Origin: a marine bacterium B5-7
GTDB lineage: Bacteria; Pseudomonadota; Gammaproteobacteria; Arenicellales; CAJQKF01
Direction of reading: 5' to 3'
Length of the DNA stretch: 44,685 bases
Assembly: GCA_021604525.1 (NCBI GenBank)
Contig: BQJD01000031.1
Coordinates: 1 to 44,685 of the forward strand
The notes below the pieces were generated by a model that was not told the DNA's origin, ran no database searches, and saw nothing but the letters and a program-made list of their open reading frames with translations. Positions 9,015 to 18,302 of this stretch are shown piece by piece. The stretch's first letter is position 1. Each line of letters starts with the position of its first letter. The translations under genes were made by a program, and so were the position numbers.

Positions 9015-10940
9015 TTGACGTTGGCAACGCCGGATATTCCATCACTACCTTCATCGACACGTTTCACTGTGCTGACAAGATTTTTTCAATGGCTTGAGGG
9101 ATTGTCGGATCCCTTTCCGGACAATCTGCCGGATCGCCCACCGAATACCCTCATCGCCTTCATTGTTCACTATGCAAGGCCCTTCTGGCCGCTGTTGCTG
9201 GCGGCGTCGATTCTGTCGGCCATTGTGGCGCTCCTGGAAGTATTGCTGTTTTCGTTCGTCGGCAATCTGGTGGACTGGCTGAGCAACTCCGATCAGGCTA
9301 CATTTTTTACGGATCATCGTTGGCGATTAATCGGCATGGGCGTGCTTATCATTGTGATTTTGCCGTTGCTGAAACTTGGCTACGAATCAATCCATCATCA
9401 AGGGTTGTTAGGCAACTTCGCCATGCGAACCCGCTGGCAGGCGCATCGCTATCTGTTGCGGCAAAGCGTTGAGTTCTACCAGAACGACTTCGCCGGTCGG
9501 GTGGCGGCCAAAGTCATGCAGACTGCTCTGGGGATACGCGACACGGTGTTAAGGGCTACCGAAGTGTTGCTGTATGTCGGTGTCTATTTCACCGGAGCGG
9601 TGGCGTTGTTTGCATCCAGCGATTTAAGACTGTCCGCGCCGATGCTGCTGTGGCTGGTCGGCTATCTGTTTACTTTGAGATACTTTGTGCCACGTCTGCG
9701 CGATGTTTCCCGCGAACAGGCCGAAGCGCGTTCAGCGGTTACCGGGCGAGTGGTGGATAGTTACACCAATATCACTACGGTCAAGATGTTCGCCGAGACC
9801 AACTATGAAGATCGCTATGCCCGCGAGGGTATGGATGTCTTTCTCGATAGCGTTCATCAACAGATGAGATTGTCGACTCGCCTGACGATAACGCTGAACA
9901 TGCTGAACGCTCTGCTGCTGTTCTCGGTGGCCGGCACCGGGATCTGGTTGTGGCAGATTAGTGCGATATCCACTGGCGCTATTGCCTTCACCGTCGGTCT
10001 GGTACTCAGGTTGCAGGGGATGTCGCAATGGATCTTGTGGGAGGTCGCCGGAATATTCGAAAACATTGGCGTGGTGCTGGACGGCATCACCACCATCTCT
10101 CGCGACCGTGCGGTGAACGATGCGCCCGATGCCCAGCCCATTACCGTGTCACGCGGTGAGATCGAATATCGCGATATTCATTTTAATTACGGCAAGCTTC
10201 TTGGCGACTCGCAACGTGGTGTTATCGACAATCTGTCACTTCACGTTGCCCCGGGAGAAAAGGTCGGTATCGTCGGGCGCTCCGGCGCTGGTAAATCAAC
10301 CATCGTGAGTTTGTTGCTGCGATTCTACGATCTTGAGTCAGGCAGTATTCTGATTGATGGGAAAGACATTGCCAGTGTCACCCAAGAAAGCCTTCGCGCC
10401 AACATCGGCATGGTCACCCAGGATACTTCGTTGCTGCACCGTTCGGTGTTCGAGAATATCCGCTACGGGCGTGCCGATTGCGGTATGGATGAGGTGGTCG
10501 CCGCCGCCCGACGCGCCCATGCCTACGACTTTATTCTGGGACTTGAGGATCCCAAGGGTCGACGAGGATTCGAAGCCCATGTCGGTGAGCGCGGCGTGAA
10601 GCTGTCCGGCGGCCAGCGCCAGCGTGTTGCCATAGCCCGGGTGTTGCTAAAAAATGCACCGATTCTGGTGCTTGACGAGGCCACCAGCGCCCTCGATTCC
10701 GAGGTCGAGGCGGCGATTCAGGAGAGCCTGTACAGCCTGATGTCTGGCAAAACCGTCATCGCCATCGCCCATCGTTTATCCACCATAGCCGCTATGGACC
10801 GTTTGATTGTCATGGATGAAGGGCAGATTGTTGAAGAGGGCACCCATCGCGAATTACTCAACGAAAACGGCTTGTATGCGGCGCTTTGGGCACGTCAGTC
10901 CGGTGGATTCATTGCCCATGATCTGGTGGTCAATCAGTAG
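9015..10940 (+). CDS. ABC exporter with fused membrane and ATPase domains (MsbA/multidrug type)
   Basis: A 641-residue half-transporter. Six membrane spans occupy about residues 50-340. The nucleotide-binding domain has Walker A GRSGAGKS at 421-428, the signature LSGGQRQRVAIARVLL, Walker B ILVLDEATSALDSE and an AIAHRLSTIAAMDR switch region. It works as a homodimer in the inner membrane, exporting a lipid or drug; the substrate is not deducible. The start is uncertain. TTG at 9015 is the longest choice, but family alignment remembered around FFQWLEGL fits a GTG at 9069 equally well, and neither has a clear ribosome site. The gene is divergent from the MATE exporter. Confidence 0.92.
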   Translation: MTLATPDIPSLPSSTRFTVLTRFFQWLEGLSDPFPDNLPDRPPNTLIAFIVHYARPFWPLLLAASILSAIVALLEVLLFSFVGNLVDWLSNSDQATFFTDHRWRLIGMGVLIIVILPLLKLGYESIHHQGLLGNFAMRTRWQAHRYLLRQSVEFYQNDFAGRVAAKVMQTALGIRDTVLRATEVLLYVGVYFTGAVALFASSDLRLSAPMLLWLVGYLFTLRYFVPRLRDVSREQAEARSAVTGRVVDSYTNITTVKMFAETNYEDRYAREGMDVFLDSVHQQMRLSTRLTITLNMLNALLLFSVAGTGIWLWQISAISTGAIAFTVGLVLRLQGMSQWILWEVAGIFENIGVVLDGITTISRDRAVNDAPDAQPITVSRGEIEYRDIHFNYGKLLGDSQRGVIDNLSLHVAPGEKVGIVGRSGAGKSTIVSLLLRFYDLESGSILIDGKDIASVTQESLRANIGMVTQDTSLLHRSVFENIRYGRADCGMDEVVAAARRAHAYDFILGLEDPKGRRGFEAHVGERGVKLSGGQRQRVAIARVLLKNAPILVLDEATSALDSEVEAAIQESLYSLMSGKTVIAIAHRLSTIAAMDRLIVMDEGQIVEEGTHRELLNENGLYAALWARQSGGFIAHDLVVNQ

Positions 10941-10988
10941 GTTATCGTTTAACCGGTTTGCTGAGATATACTGTGGTAAACCATTTTC

Positions 10989-11007
10989 ACCGCGACTTGA
11001 TCGCGGT
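10989..11007. promoter_or_regulatory. Perfect 7-bp inverted repeat before the DUF3187 gene
   Basis: ACCGCGA (10989-10995) and TCGCGGT (11001-11007) are exact inverted copies around a 5-bp spacer. They end 16 bp before the preferred ATG. The site could be a small RNA hairpin near the ribosome site or a dimeric operator. Confidence 0.35.
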
Positions 11008-11023
11008 CGCACGGTCAACGAAC

Positions 11024-12016
11024 ATGCGCTTCACTTTTCTTTGTTTGACGCTCTTCGCAGCACCTGTTGTGCTGGCGCAGGATTATGTCAACGACGCCGC
11101 ATTGAACGACGGCTACAACATCATTAATCGCAATCCCTTTGCCAGTCTCTACGGCGTGTCCTCACAGCAACCGGGCCAGATACCGGCGGCGGGTGAATTA
11201 AGCGGCGCGTTTCAGCTTGAATTCGCCAATAATTTTGCTTCCTCAACGGCTGCCGGCGACACGGTCGTGCTTGATGGCGAGAGCATCTATGCAACCCTCG
11301 ATATGCGCCGTGGTTTTGGCAACGGCTGGTCGGGTGGATTGGAGATTCCACTGGTGAATCATAGCGGCGGCTTTCTCGATGGCATTATCGAGAGTTGGCA
11401 TGACCTGTTCGGCATCGACGATGATCGCGATGCAACGCAGAAGGACCAACTCGACTACCGTTACAGTCGCGGTGCTACAACGCTGGCGGATGTGGATGAT
11501 TCAGTCACCGGCTTCGGTGACGTTCGTCTGAACATTGGAAAATCACTGATCGAGGGAGACGAGACTGCGGCATCCGCCTGGTTTCAGGTCAAGCTGCCCA
11601 CCGGCGACGCAGAAGATCTTACCGGCAGCGGGGCGTTTGATGTTTCCGCGCGTCTCCAGGGAAGCCAGCGGCTCGGTACCTATACCACCCTCTACGGTGG
11701 CGCCGGTATTGCCTGGTTAGGCGAAGGCGATGTGCTGGCCGATCAACAGGAGGATTTTGCCGGTAGCTTCACCGCCGGCCTGAGCTGGCAGCGCTGGTCG
11801 CGCGTGGCTTTGAAAGTACAGCTCGATGGTCAGACCTCGCTTTATAGCGATGCTCCCGATCAGGTCGGTAGCGATGCGGCGCAGCTCAGCTTCGGCGGCA
11901 GCTTTTACATTGGCAAGCGCACCATATTCGATCTTGCCGTGGTCGAGGATGAAATCAACGGCGATGCGTCACCTGACTTCGGCATTCATATGCGAGTTCG
12001 ACGAATCAGTCAGTAA
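11024..12016 (+). CDS. DUF3187 family envelope protein
   Basis: A 330-residue protein. The ATG at 11024 is chosen because it puts a signal peptide at the very start (MRFTFLCLTLFAAPVVLAQD, cleavage after Ala-Gln or nearby). The longer frame from 10958 would bury it. The mature part opens with NIINRNPFASLYGV and is rich in alternating hydrophobic strands ending in an aromatic/basic tail. This suggests an outer-membrane beta-barrel, and it matches the DUF3187 family from memory. No enzymatic motif is visible. It follows the ABC exporter on the same strand but with its own leader. Function unknown. Confidence 0.75.
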   Translation: MRFTFLCLTLFAAPVVLAQDYVNDAALNDGYNIINRNPFASLYGVSSQQPGQIPAAGELSGAFQLEFANNFASSTAAGDTVVLDGESIYATLDMRRGFGNGWSGGLEIPLVNHSGGFLDGIIESWHDLFGIDDDRDATQKDQLDYRYSRGATTLADVDDSVTGFGDVRLNIGKSLIEGDETAASAWFQVKLPTGDAEDLTGSGAFDVSARLQGSQRLGTYTTLYGGAGIAWLGEGDVLADQQEDFAGSFTAGLSWQRWSRVALKVQLDGQTSLYSDAPDQVGSDAAQLSFGGSFYIGKRTIFDLAVVEDEINGDASPDFGIHMRVRRISQ

Positions 12017-12042
12017 TGGTCAAATAGTTATCTGGTGCCTGC

Positions 12043-14727
12043 CTAGTTAAGATGACGCCGTACCTGCACCACGCTCATGTCGTCGGTGTTTCGAACCACA
12101 CGAAAGCCCAATCGTTCAACCAGCCCCAGCATCTTTTGATTACTCGATAAAACCTCGCCCTCCATGATATCGATGCCGCGATCGCGAGCCACCGACATCA
12201 AACGGCGCATCAACTGCTGGCCAATGCCCTGACGCTGGCGTTGATCCGATACGGTCAAGGCAAACTCACACGATTGCATATCCGGATTGGCAATGTAGCG
12301 GGCAACGCCCAGCATCGCGGCGTCATCTTCACCGTCATTGATCACGGCCACCAGCGCCATCTCCCGGTCGTAATCGATCTGGGTGAAGCGTGCCAGCATG
12401 AGCGGCGTCAACTTTTCGAGCCTTTGCATGAACCGGAAGTAGCGGCTTTCCTCGGATAAATTTTCCACGAAGGTCTGCTCGATACGCGCATCTTCCGGGC
12501 GGATGGGTCGAACCATTACGTCAGTGCCATCGGGTAGTTGCCACACACTTTCCAGCTCCGATGGATAAGGATGAATGGCCATGTGCCCGTAGCGGCCAAT
12601 GGTGTGCGACAACGGTGCCACCACCACCCGTGCATCGATGGCGATCACACCGGTGTCGTCGACCAGCAGCGGATTGATATCCAGCTCGCGAATCTCGGGT
12701 AATTCACAGGCGATTTCCGATACCCGCTGCAGTGCTTCCACCAATGCTTCGTGATCGGCGCGGGGCAGATTACGAAAATGATCGAGGAAGCGAGCCATGC
12801 GGGTATGGCTGATCAACTCGCGGCTCAGGTAGTCGTTGAGTGGCGGCAATGTCACCTGATTGTCGGCAAACACCTCGACGGCGGTACCGCCAGCGCCAAA
12901 GCTGATCACCGGCCCAAAAACCGGGTCACGGGCAATCCCCAGCATGATCTCTCGGGCATTGGGACGGTCCAGCATCGGCTCGATGGTAACTCCATCGATA
13001 TGGGCGTCGGGAGCCACGCGTTTGACCGATTCCATCATCTCGCGATAAGTGGTTCGAACCGAACGCGGTTCACGAATGTTCAAACGGACACCGCCGACAT
13101 CGGATTTGTGTGTGAGGTCGGGTGAATTAATTTTCATGGCTACTGGCAAGCCGAGGGTTTCCGCCGCGACCAGTGCATCGGCTGCGGATACGACATTGAT
13201 CGAAGGTGCCGCAGGAATGTGAAATGCCTTGAGTATGGCGCGTGATTCGGGTCCGCTGAGTATGCTGCGGCGCTCGCCAAGAGCATTTTCAATTATCAGC
13301 CTTGCACCTTCCACATCCGGCTCACGTTGGGGTGATAACGGTCCCGGCGCTTGCAGCAGCGCTGCCTGGTTGCGGCGGTAGCTGGCCAGATAGCCAAAGG
13401 CATCGACACCCGCTTCAGGGCTCTTGAACTGGGCGATCCCTGCGCTGGCAAACAACCGGCGGCCGGGGTCCACCATCTTCTCGCCCATCCAGCAGGCCAA
13501 CACGGGTTTATTTTGTTTGGCGGAGACTTCGATCACCGCCCTGGCGCATTCGGTCGGATCGGTCATTGCCTGGGGTGTCAGCAGCACCAGCACACCGTCG
13601 ACGCCGGAATCGCGCAGTACGATATCGGTGGCGGCCCGGTAACGTTCAGGGTTGGCATCGCCGAGAATATCTACCGGATCGCTGTGTGACCAAAATGGTG
13701 GCAGAACCTTGCCGAGCGCTGTAACAGTGGCTGCACCGAGTTCCACCAACGGTATGTTGATATCGCTGGCCCGGTCGGCTGCCATTACACCCGGTCCACC
13801 GCCGTTTGTGATGATGGCGAGACGCGGTCCTCTAACCCGGGTGCCCGATGCCAATATGGTGGTCGCGGCCAGCAGTTCACTGACTGAATGCACTCGAACG
13901 GCACCGGCGCGATGAATGGCAGCGTCGAAAACCTGATCGGATCCCACCAATGCGCCGGTATGCGACACGGCGGCGCGAGTGCCCAGATCGCTGCGCCCGG
14001 CCTTGACCACGATGACCGGCTTCAAGCGTGCGGCAACGCGCAGACCGCTCATGAAACTGCGGGCGTTGGTGATGCCTTCGACATATAAAAGAATACTTTT
14101 GGTTTGTGGATCGACCGCCAGGTAGTCGAGCATCTCGCCGAAGCCGACATCGGCAGTGGCGCCAAGCGATGCCACCGCCGAAAAGCCGAATCCTTCGGCA
14201 TCCGCCCAGTCCAGCAGGGCCGTGCAGAACGCGCCGGACTGCGCCACCAGGGCGACATGACCGGGACGCGCGCCGCTTTTTGCGAAGGTCGCGTTGAGAC
14301 CGATCGAGGGACGCATGACGCCGAGGCAATTGGGTCCCACCAGGGCGATACCGTAGGTACGGGCGATGTCCACCACTTCCCGTTGACGGGCCAAGCCTGC
14401 CTTGCCGATTTCGGCAAAACCGGCCGACAGCACTATGGCCGCCTCGACACCGTATTCTCCGCACTCACGCATCACCGCCGGTATTTTTGCAGAGGGAATG
14501 GCGATTACGGCGAGATCCACCGGGTGATCGATGCTCGTAACTGAATCAAATGCGGTGTGTCCCTGAATCATCTGGTGGTTTGGGTTGACCGGGTAGAGCG
14601 TACCCTTGAAGTCACCGTCGATGAGATTTTTAAGAATCTGGTAACCGACACTACCTGGTTCATCGCTGGCACCGATAACGGCAATTGACGACGGTTCAAA
14701 AACTTTATTCAGATAATGACCTTTCAT
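12043..14727 (-). CDS. pat: Pat-type protein lysine acetyltransferase: CoA-ligase-like domains fused to GNAT
   Basis: An 894-residue PatZ/YfiQ-like protein. A CoA-binding Rossmann domain comes first (FEPSSIAVIGASDEPGSVGY). Succinyl-CoA-synthetase-like and ATP-grasp-like domains follow (VSHTGALVGSDQVFD; PVAMKINSPDLTHKSDVGGV). A GNAT domain forms the last ~150 residues (ALTVSDQRQRQGIGQQLMRRLM). Family members acetylate lysines, classically inactivating acetyl-CoA synthetase, and the large domain senses metabolites. The ATG at 14727 is preferred because MKGHYLNKVFEPSSIAVIG is the normal family start; a 51-residue extension to 14880 would run into the divergent promoter region. A true ADP-forming acyl-CoA ligase activity is the alternative. 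The divergent neighbour is an HDAC-like deacetylase. Confidence 0.88.
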   Translation of the reverse strand: MKGHYLNKVFEPSSIAVIGASDEPGSVGYQILKNLIDGDFKGTLYPVNPNHQMIQGHTAFDSVTSIDHPVDLAVIAIPSAKIPAVMRECGEYGVEAAIVLSAGFAEIGKAGLARQREVVDIARTYGIALVGPNCLGVMRPSIGLNATFAKSGARPGHVALVAQSGAFCTALLDWADAEGFGFSAVASLGATADVGFGEMLDYLAVDPQTKSILLYVEGITNARSFMSGLRVAARLKPVIVVKAGRSDLGTRAAVSHTGALVGSDQVFDAAIHRAGAVRVHSVSELLAATTILASGTRVRGPRLAIITNGGGPGVMAADRASDINIPLVELGAATVTALGKVLPPFWSHSDPVDILGDANPERYRAATDIVLRDSGVDGVLVLLTPQAMTDPTECARAVIEVSAKQNKPVLACWMGEKMVDPGRRLFASAGIAQFKSPEAGVDAFGYLASYRRNQAALLQAPGPLSPQREPDVEGARLIIENALGERRSILSGPESRAILKAFHIPAAPSINVVSAADALVAAETLGLPVAMKINSPDLTHKSDVGGVRLNIREPRSVRTTYREMMESVKRVAPDAHIDGVTIEPMLDRPNAREIMLGIARDPVFGPVISFGAGGTAVEVFADNQVTLPPLNDYLSRELISHTRMARFLDHFRNLPRADHEALVEALQRVSEIACELPEIRELDINPLLVDDTGVIAIDARVVVAPLSHTIGRYGHMAIHPYPSELESVWQLPDGTDVMVRPIRPEDARIEQTFVENLSEESRYFRFMQRLEKLTPLMLARFTQIDYDREMALVAVINDGEDDAAMLGVARYIANPDMQSCEFALTVSDQRQRQGIGQQLMRRLMSVARDRGIDIMEGEVLSSNQKMLGLVERLGFRVVRNTDDMSVVQVRRHLN

Positions 14728-14890
14728 GACAATGCGGACTGTTGATGATCTCCGATGTGAGGTAAACGACTTCCAGTGCAAGCCTACGCCGATTTGCTTG
14801 TCTTTATGTTGCGTTGCATCACTATCTGTTTCAAGAGTATCGCCTATATTTCCTATTAACAATTGCAGCGCAACACACAAGGATGCCCCA

Positions 14891-15814
14891 ATGGTCGTCG
14901 CCTATATCTCACACCCCGACTGTCTGCTCCATGAGATGGGGTCTCATCATCCCGAGGATCCCAGCCGGTTAAATTTTATCAACGATCGTTTGATTGCCTC
15001 GGGGCTGGCCATGGTCTTGCAGCAATACGATGCGCCGGAGGCGACTCGGGAACAAATCCTGCGGGCTCACGATGGCGAATATCTTGATCGTCTGCTGGCG
15101 GCATCGCCACTTGACGATCTCCTCTGGGTGGACGAGGACACGGCGATGAACCGCTACACCACACGAGCCATGTTGCACGCTGCCGGTGCCGGAGTCATGG
15201 CGGTGGATATGCTGATGGATGGACGTGCATCACAGGTATTTTGCGGGGTCAGACCGCCGGGCCATCACGCCGAACGCGGTCGGGCCATGGGGTTTTGTTT
15301 TCTCAACAATATTGCCATCGCCGCCCTGCATGCCCTCGACGCCCATGGCCTTGAGCGCGTCGCCATCGCCGATTTCGACGTTCACCACGGTAACGGCACC
15401 GAAGATATCGTTGCCGGCGACCAACGTATTTTGTTCCTGTCGACTTTCGAGCACCCGTCCTATCCGCATTCCGGAATTACGACGTCGACACCGAATATCG
15501 TCAACGTGCCGCTGCCGGCGGGCACTGATGGCACGTCTTATCGTGAGGCGGTAAAAACGAATTGGCTGCCGGCCCTTGAAGACTTTGCGCCACAGATGGT
15601 GTTGATCTCCGCCGGCTTCGATGGTCATCAGGCGGACATTATGGCGCACTTCAATCTGCGCGAGATGGATTACACCTGGATCACCGCCAAGCTCAAGGCG
15701 GTGGCCGATCATCATGCCGGCGGGCGTGTGGTTTCCATGCTGGAGGGTGGCTATCACCTGCACGCACTGGCGCGTGCGGTCGAAGCACACATCAAGGTGT
15801 TTCTGGATAGTTAG
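14891..15814 (+). CDS. Histone-deacetylase family protein (AcuC/HDAC-like)
   Basis: A 307-residue arginase/deacetylase-fold enzyme with the full active site. RPPGHH supplies the catalytic pair H125-H126. DFDVHHGNG supplies zinc ligands D163 and H165. SAGFDGH supplies D244, and LEGGY supplies the transition-state Tyr (Y288). Expected reaction: Zn-dependent removal of acetyl groups from lysines or acetylpolyamines. The ATG at 14891 is chosen because AAGGA lies 7 nt upstream and the family starts at MVVAYISHPDC; a longer frame from 14726 overlaps the divergent gene. Facing the Pat-like acetyltransferase across 163 bp, it is a likely eraser for the same modification, as in acuA/acuC of Bacillus. 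Confidence 0.92.
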   Translation: MVVAYISHPDCLLHEMGSHHPEDPSRLNFINDRLIASGLAMVLQQYDAPEATREQILRAHDGEYLDRLLAASPLDDLLWVDEDTAMNRYTTRAMLHAAGAGVMAVDMLMDGRASQVFCGVRPPGHHAERGRAMGFCFLNNIAIAALHALDAHGLERVAIADFDVHHGNGTEDIVAGDQRILFLSTFEHPSYPHSGITTSTPNIVNVPLPAGTDGTSYREAVKTNWLPALEDFAPQMVLISAGFDGHQADIMAHFNLREMDYTWITAKLKAVADHHAGGRVVSMLEGGYHLHALARAVEAHIKVFLDS

Positions 15815-15825
15815 TAGTGGAATAA

Positions 15826-15880
15826 TTGCCGATAACTGTTTTTTCAGGCATTCTTGCCAAAATAAAACAGATATCGGTAA
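15826..15880. promoter_or_regulatory. Long inverted repeat before tupB (candidate tungstate-regulator operator)
   Basis: Arms TTGCCGATAACTGTTTT (15826-15842) and AAAACAGATATCGGTAA (15864-15880) are inverted copies with 2 mismatches in 17 positions, 21 bp apart. The right arm ends 3 bp before the tupB ATG. The core CCGATANCTGT recurs upstream of the divergent regulator gene (19287-19297). This suggests a protein-binding site. An RNA hairpin over the tupB start is the alternative. Confidence 0.55.
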
Positions 15881-15883
15881 ATT

Positions 15884-16591
15884 ATGCAGGATTTTGCAGA
15901 GTCTTTTGCTATTGCCTTCACGCTGGTAGTGCAGTTAGATCCGGACCTCATGGAGATTGTCGGGTTGTCTTTGAAGGTCAGCCTGAGTGCGGTCGCTGTA
16001 TCGGCGCTGATCGGTCTGCCGCTTGGCGCGGCCCTCGGCATGGCACGTTTTCCCGGCCGTAGCGTCTTCATTGTGCTGGTCAATGCACTGATGGGCATGC
16101 CGCCGGTGGTGGTGGGTCTGCTGGTTTACCTGATGCTCTCCAATGCCGGGCCGTTTGGCTGGATGCGACTTTTATATTCGCCGGGTGCGATGATTATCGC
16201 CCAGACAATCCTGATCACTCCCATCATCGCCGCATTGACTCGCGACATTGTCGAACGTTTGCATGAGGAATATGCGGATTACTTCCGCTCGCTTGGCGTA
16301 TCGAGCGCAGGTTGTCTCGGCGCGCTATTGTGGGATGCCCGCTACAGCCTTTTGACTGTCGGTCTTGCCGGTTTTGGTCGGGCTATCGCAGAGGTCGGCG
16401 CGGTGATGATTGTTGGTGGCAATATCGATCATCTCACCCGGGTGATGACGACCGCAATTGCGCTTGAAACCTCCAAGGGGGATCTGGCATTGGCGCTGGC
16501 ACTCGGTGTCATTTTGCTGGCGTTAGCGCTTACGGTTAATGCTTCAGTGATGCTGCTGCGCGGTACCGCGGTTCGTACCGCCTACGCCTGA
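15884..16591 (+). CDS. tupB: Tungstate ABC transporter permease TupB
   Basis: A 235-residue BPD-type permease with five or six membrane helices. The cytoplasmic EAA-like loop is ERLHEEYADYFRSLGVSSAGCLGALLWDARYSL, and GRAIAEVGAVMIVGGNIDHLTRVMTTAIALE follows, which is characteristic of the TupB/WtpB branch. It forms the inner-membrane channel with TupC. First gene of tupB-tupC-tupA; the ribosome site is weak. The long inverted repeat ends just before the ATG, suggesting tight control. Sulfate/molybdate permease is the alternative, but the TupA sequence favours tungstate. Confidence 0.88.
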   Translation: MQDFAESFAIAFTLVVQLDPDLMEIVGLSLKVSLSAVAVSALIGLPLGAALGMARFPGRSVFIVLVNALMGMPPVVVGLLVYLMLSNAGPFGWMRLLYSPGAMIIAQTILITPIIAALTRDIVERLHEEYADYFRSLGVSSAGCLGALLWDARYSLLTVGLAGFGRAIAEVGAVMIVGGNIDHLTRVMTTAIALETSKGDLALALALGVILLALALTVNASVMLLRGTAVRTAYA

Positions 16592-16608
16592 TCCAAAGGC
16601 GATCTTCG

Positions 16609-17313
16609 ATGCTTCCCCTGGTCACTAAAAATCTCGGCTTCAAGGTAAACGGCGCGATATTGATCAACGATCTGTCGATGACCCTTGATGCGGATGGAGT
16701 CAGCGTCGTGATGGGCCCAAACGGCGCCGGCAAGAGTGTGTTGTTACGTTTGTTGCACGGCCTCATGGAGCCGACCAGTGGAACCATCCGTTGGGCAGGA
16801 CAGGCGCCGGATGAATGGCTGCGTCGCCGTCAGGCGATGATGTTCCAGCGACCTATACTGTTGCGACGATCGGTCCGCGCCAATATGGATTTTGCCCTGC
16901 GACAACGCGCTCGTGGAAATCAACGTGAAAAGATCGATGCTTTGCTCGGGCACGTCGGCCTTAAGGATCTGGCGGAGCGTCCGGCACGACGTCTGTCGGG
17001 CGGCGAACAGCAACGTCTGGCATTGGCCAGAGCACTGGCACTTGAACCAGAGGTTTTGTTCATGGATGAGCCGGCGGCGAGTCTCGATCCAGCCTCGACC
17101 GTGACCATTGAGACAGTGGTCAGGGAGCTGAAGGAGAGCGGTACCAAGGTGGTATTCGTGACCCACGATGTTGCCCAGGCACGACGTATCGCCGATGACA
17201 TCGTGTTCTTGCATCGTGGTCGATTACTCGAGCAATCCGATGCCGTGACATTTTTCGAGCAACCCTCAAGCAGCGAGGCTCGTCAGTATCTTGACGGCAA
17301 GATCATTATTTAA
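16609..17313 (+). CDS. tupC: Tungstate ABC transporter ATPase TupC
   Basis: A 234-residue ABC ATPase. Walker A is GPNGAGKS (about residues 36-43). The signature is LSGGEQQRLALARALALEPE. Walker B is VLFMDEPAASLDP, and the switch is VTHDVAQARRIAD. It powers the TupB channel. It starts 17 bp after tupB, so it is co-transcribed. The short length, with no C-terminal TOBE/MOP extension, fits TupC rather than ModC. Confidence 0.88.
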   Translation: MLPLVTKNLGFKVNGAILINDLSMTLDADGVSVVMGPNGAGKSVLLRLLHGLMEPTSGTIRWAGQAPDEWLRRRQAMMFQRPILLRRSVRANMDFALRQRARGNQREKIDALLGHVGLKDLAERPARRLSGGEQQRLALARALALEPEVLFMDEPAASLDPASTVTIETVVRELKESGTKVVFVTHDVAQARRIADDIVFLHRGRLLEQSDAVTFFEQPSSSEARQYLDGKIII

Positions 17314-17397
17314 ATGCGTCGCTGAGTTCACTGCTGCAGGGCATCAACTTATCAATAACCCTACCACTTCATCCAACAATAATTGAGGAGATTTTTC

Positions 17398-18249
17398 ATG
17401 ACATACACCGTTCGAAAACCCTTGCGATTGATTGCCGTCACCGCGTTGGCCGGTTTCATAACCGCAGCGTCATGGGCCTCGATCGTTGCCGCTGATGACG
17501 ATTCGATCATATTGCAATCAACCACATCAACTCTCAACTCGGGTCTTTACGATTTTCTGTTGCCTGAGTTCACAGCTAAAACCGGTATTACGGTTAACGT
17601 GGTGGCGGTCGGAACCGGCCAGGCCATCAAGAACGCCGTTAACGGCGATGGCGATGTACTATTGGTACATGCCAAACCGGCTGAGGAAAAATTTGTTGCG
17701 GATGGCTTTGGTGTCGAACGGTTCGACGTGATGTACAACGACTTTATCGTGGTAGGGCTACCGTCGGATCCGGCCGGCTTGCGTGAGGCTAAAACTGCTA
17801 CCGATGCGCTAACCCGCATTGCCAAAGCCGACGCGCTGTTTGCATCGCGCGGCGATAACTCGGGCACGCACAAGAAGGAGATGAGTTTATGGAAATCCGC
17901 CGGCATCGACCCGACCACGGCGAGTGGCGAGTGGTACCGGGAAACCGGTTCGGGAATGGGCGCGACGCTCAATGCCGCAGTGGGTATGGGTGCTTATACG
18001 ATGACCGATCGGGCTACGTGGATCAGTTTCAAGAACAAGGGTGATTACATCATCGTGCTTGAAGGCGATGATGCACTGTTTAATCAGTACGGAATCACAT
18101 TGGTGAACCCACAAAAACATCCGCACGTTAATGTCAAAGCGGGCCAGGCATTCATCGACTGGATATTGAGCGACGAGGGCCAGGCTAAAATTGCCGCGTA
18201 CACCCTCGACGGTCAGCAATTGTTTTTTCCCAATGCCGGAACGAAATAG
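17398..18249 (+). CDS. tupA: Periplasmic tungstate-binding protein TupA
   Basis: A 283-residue binding protein with a signal peptide (LIAVTALAGFITAASWASIVAAD). The mature start IILQSTTSTLNSGLYDFLLP carries the TTST oxyanion-binding run typical of TupA. Further family stretches are GDGDVLLVHAKPAEEKFVADG, SRGDNSGTHKKE and YTMTDRATW. The ATG at 17398 has GAGGAG 7 nt upstream; the TTG at 17383 lies inside or before that site and is rejected. Unusually the binding protein is last in the operon, after an 84-bp gap. Confidence 0.92.
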   Translation: MTYTVRKPLRLIAVTALAGFITAASWASIVAADDDSIILQSTTSTLNSGLYDFLLPEFTAKTGITVNVVAVGTGQAIKNAVNGDGDVLLVHAKPAEEKFVADGFGVERFDVMYNDFIVVGLPSDPAGLREAKTATDALTRIAKADALFASRGDNSGTHKKEMSLWKSAGIDPTTASGEWYRETGSGMGATLNAAVGMGAYTMTDRATWISFKNKGDYIIVLEGDDALFNQYGITLVNPQKHPHVNVKAGQAFIDWILSDEGQAKIAAYTLDGQQLFFPNAGTK

Positions 18250-18302
18250 TATTTCATCCAGGATAGATCAAGCTGTGCTCATCCACCATTTGATGTGACT
18301 GG

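Noticed and set aside
14726-14890. N-terminal extensions of both the HDAC and Pat-like frames
   Set aside because: The two extensions overlap each other in the divergent promoter region and do not resemble either family; the internal ATGs fit better.
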